A stretch of 64,000 bases of DNA from Mangrovibacterium sp041596335 (lineage in GTDB: Bacteria; Bacteroidota; Bacteroidia; Bacteroidales; Prolixibacteraceae): the NCBI RefSeq assembly GCF_041596335.1, contig NZ_JBFHIT010000009.1:37209-101208 (forward strand), written 5' to 3'. Both the position numbers and the translations under genes were made by a program. Of the stretch, positions 63,301 to 64,000 are shown piece after piece. A model generated the notes under the pieces. That model searched no databases and had not been told where the DNA came from. It saw nothing but the letters and a program-made list of their open reading frames with translations. Each line of letters starts with the position of its first letter. Positions within the stretch are counted from its first letter, which is position 1.

Positions 63301-64000
63301 TAGTTGTGGTTTGATGTAAAATGACCAAGACTTTCAACTTTTTCAGGATTCGACGGAACTGGCTGGGGTTGTGGTTTGATGTAAAATGACCAAGACTTTC
63401 AACTTGCGCCCGGCTGAAATTTGCCGATTACACGTTGTGGTTTGATGTAAAATGACCAAGACTTTCAACAGTAACAAATATTAAGTAGTGAACGATGATG
63501 TTGTGGTTTGATGTAAAATGACCAAGACTTTCAACTTCATAAGCGGGCAACTAAGCGAGTGCTCGTTGTGGTTTGATGTAAAATGACCAAGACTTTCAAC
63601 GTACCTTGCCGCACTTGTTTGGCGTAGGCTGTTGTGGTTTGATGTAAAATGACCAAGACTTTCAACGACCAGGCAAATGCAGTAATGCCCTAAACAGTTG
63701 TGGTTTGATGTAAAATGACCAAGACTTTCAACGTAGCATAAACAAACAAACAACCAAATGAGGTTGTGGTTTGATGTAAAATGACCAAGACTTTCAACAC
63801 CGGCGGTAATGGCTGCGGCCACCACCAAGTTGTGGTTTGATGTAAAATGACCAAGACTTTCAACTCCATGATTTCACCAGGCACAACATATCCCGTTGTG
63901 GTTTGATGTAAAATGACCAAGACTTTCAACCGTTCGAGCTTGTATGCGGAACATGTGCGCGTTGTGGTTTGATGTAAAATGACCAAGACTTTCAACGACC
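60338..64000 (+). CRISPR. Type II-C CRISPR array, 56 repeats in the window and continuing beyond it
   Basis: A 36-bp repeat, starting GTTGTGGTTT and ending GACTTTCAAC, begins at 60338 and recurs every 65-66 bp. I count 56 starts, the last at 63961-63996, with 55 full spacers of 29-30 bp plus 4 bases of the next. The repeats look identical as read, including the first, so neither end is marked by decay inside the window. Short ORFs called through the array are only repeat translations. The tracrRNA anti-repeat shows that crRNAs are read on plus. Confidence 0.99.

Noticed and set aside
60969..63995. Series of minus-strand ORFs with repeating VLVILHQTTT or ESLGHFTSNHN
   Set aside because: They are translations of the CRISPR repeats and spacers in two reading frames, not genes.
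60338..63996. Promoter within each repeat, as in Neisseria arrays
   Set aside because: The repeat contains a TTTG but no TAnnTTTG box at a proper distance; leader promoters are more likely.

Overview
The window looks like a chromosome segment of a Bacteroidota bacterium, class Bacteroidia. I infer this from the Bacteroidota-type promoters (TTG/TTTG, 19-20 bp, TAnnTTTG), the TonB/ExbB/ExbD, BatA-type and TamB genes, the long NusB, the DUF4159, DUF1573 and DUF6807 families and the large Bacteroidota-type Cas9. A marine or sediment Marinilabiliales-like host is possible, but nothing here proves a family.

Layout. 1-39.4 kb is mostly core chromosome: a cut-off BatA-type protein, a CarH-like B12 light-sensor regulator, stress and repair genes (msrA, rsmE, photolyase, two glutathione peroxidases, an Ohr/OhrR locus), a nusB-DUF1573-yajC operon followed by YbbR-like-coaE-TerB/DnaJ-prmA-PLD, dnaX with an apparent frameshift, ferritin, a RelA/SpoT homologue with a damaged hydrolase motif, a TonB-ExbD-ExbB operon, tamB, tsaD, a CobW GTPase, lrgAB and rpsF-rpsR-rplI. 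39.4-48.6 kb is an integrated element of about 9.2 kb sitting in the rplI terminator. It has a 29-bp direct repeat at each end, five integrase arm-type sites, a tyrosine recombinase, hicAB, a replication module (ATPase, Toprim primase, small regulators) and a cargo operon of RHH protein, unknown protein, ATP-grasp ligase and HTH protein. 48.7-52.8 kb is ordinary chromosome. 53.0-64.0 kb is a type II-C CRISPR-Cas system: tracrRNA on the minus strand, cas9 (1528 aa), a REP-type Y1 transposase gene, cas1, cas2 and an array with 56 repeats still running at the window edge.

How it works together. The tracrRNA anti-repeat is homologous to the array repeat in the orientation that makes crRNAs read along the plus strand, away from cas2, and two promoter-like sequences lie in the leader. 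The Cas9 carries about 260 extra residues between its HNH and RuvC-III motifs, built from repeated Tyr-Trp-Ala-type beta modules. The cas operon is interrupted by a REP transposase gene, and a palindrome of REP type lies in every gap of the operon and also, in frame, inside the transposase gene itself. These CRISPR features and the small integrated element with its ATP-grasp cargo are the parts most worth a closer look.
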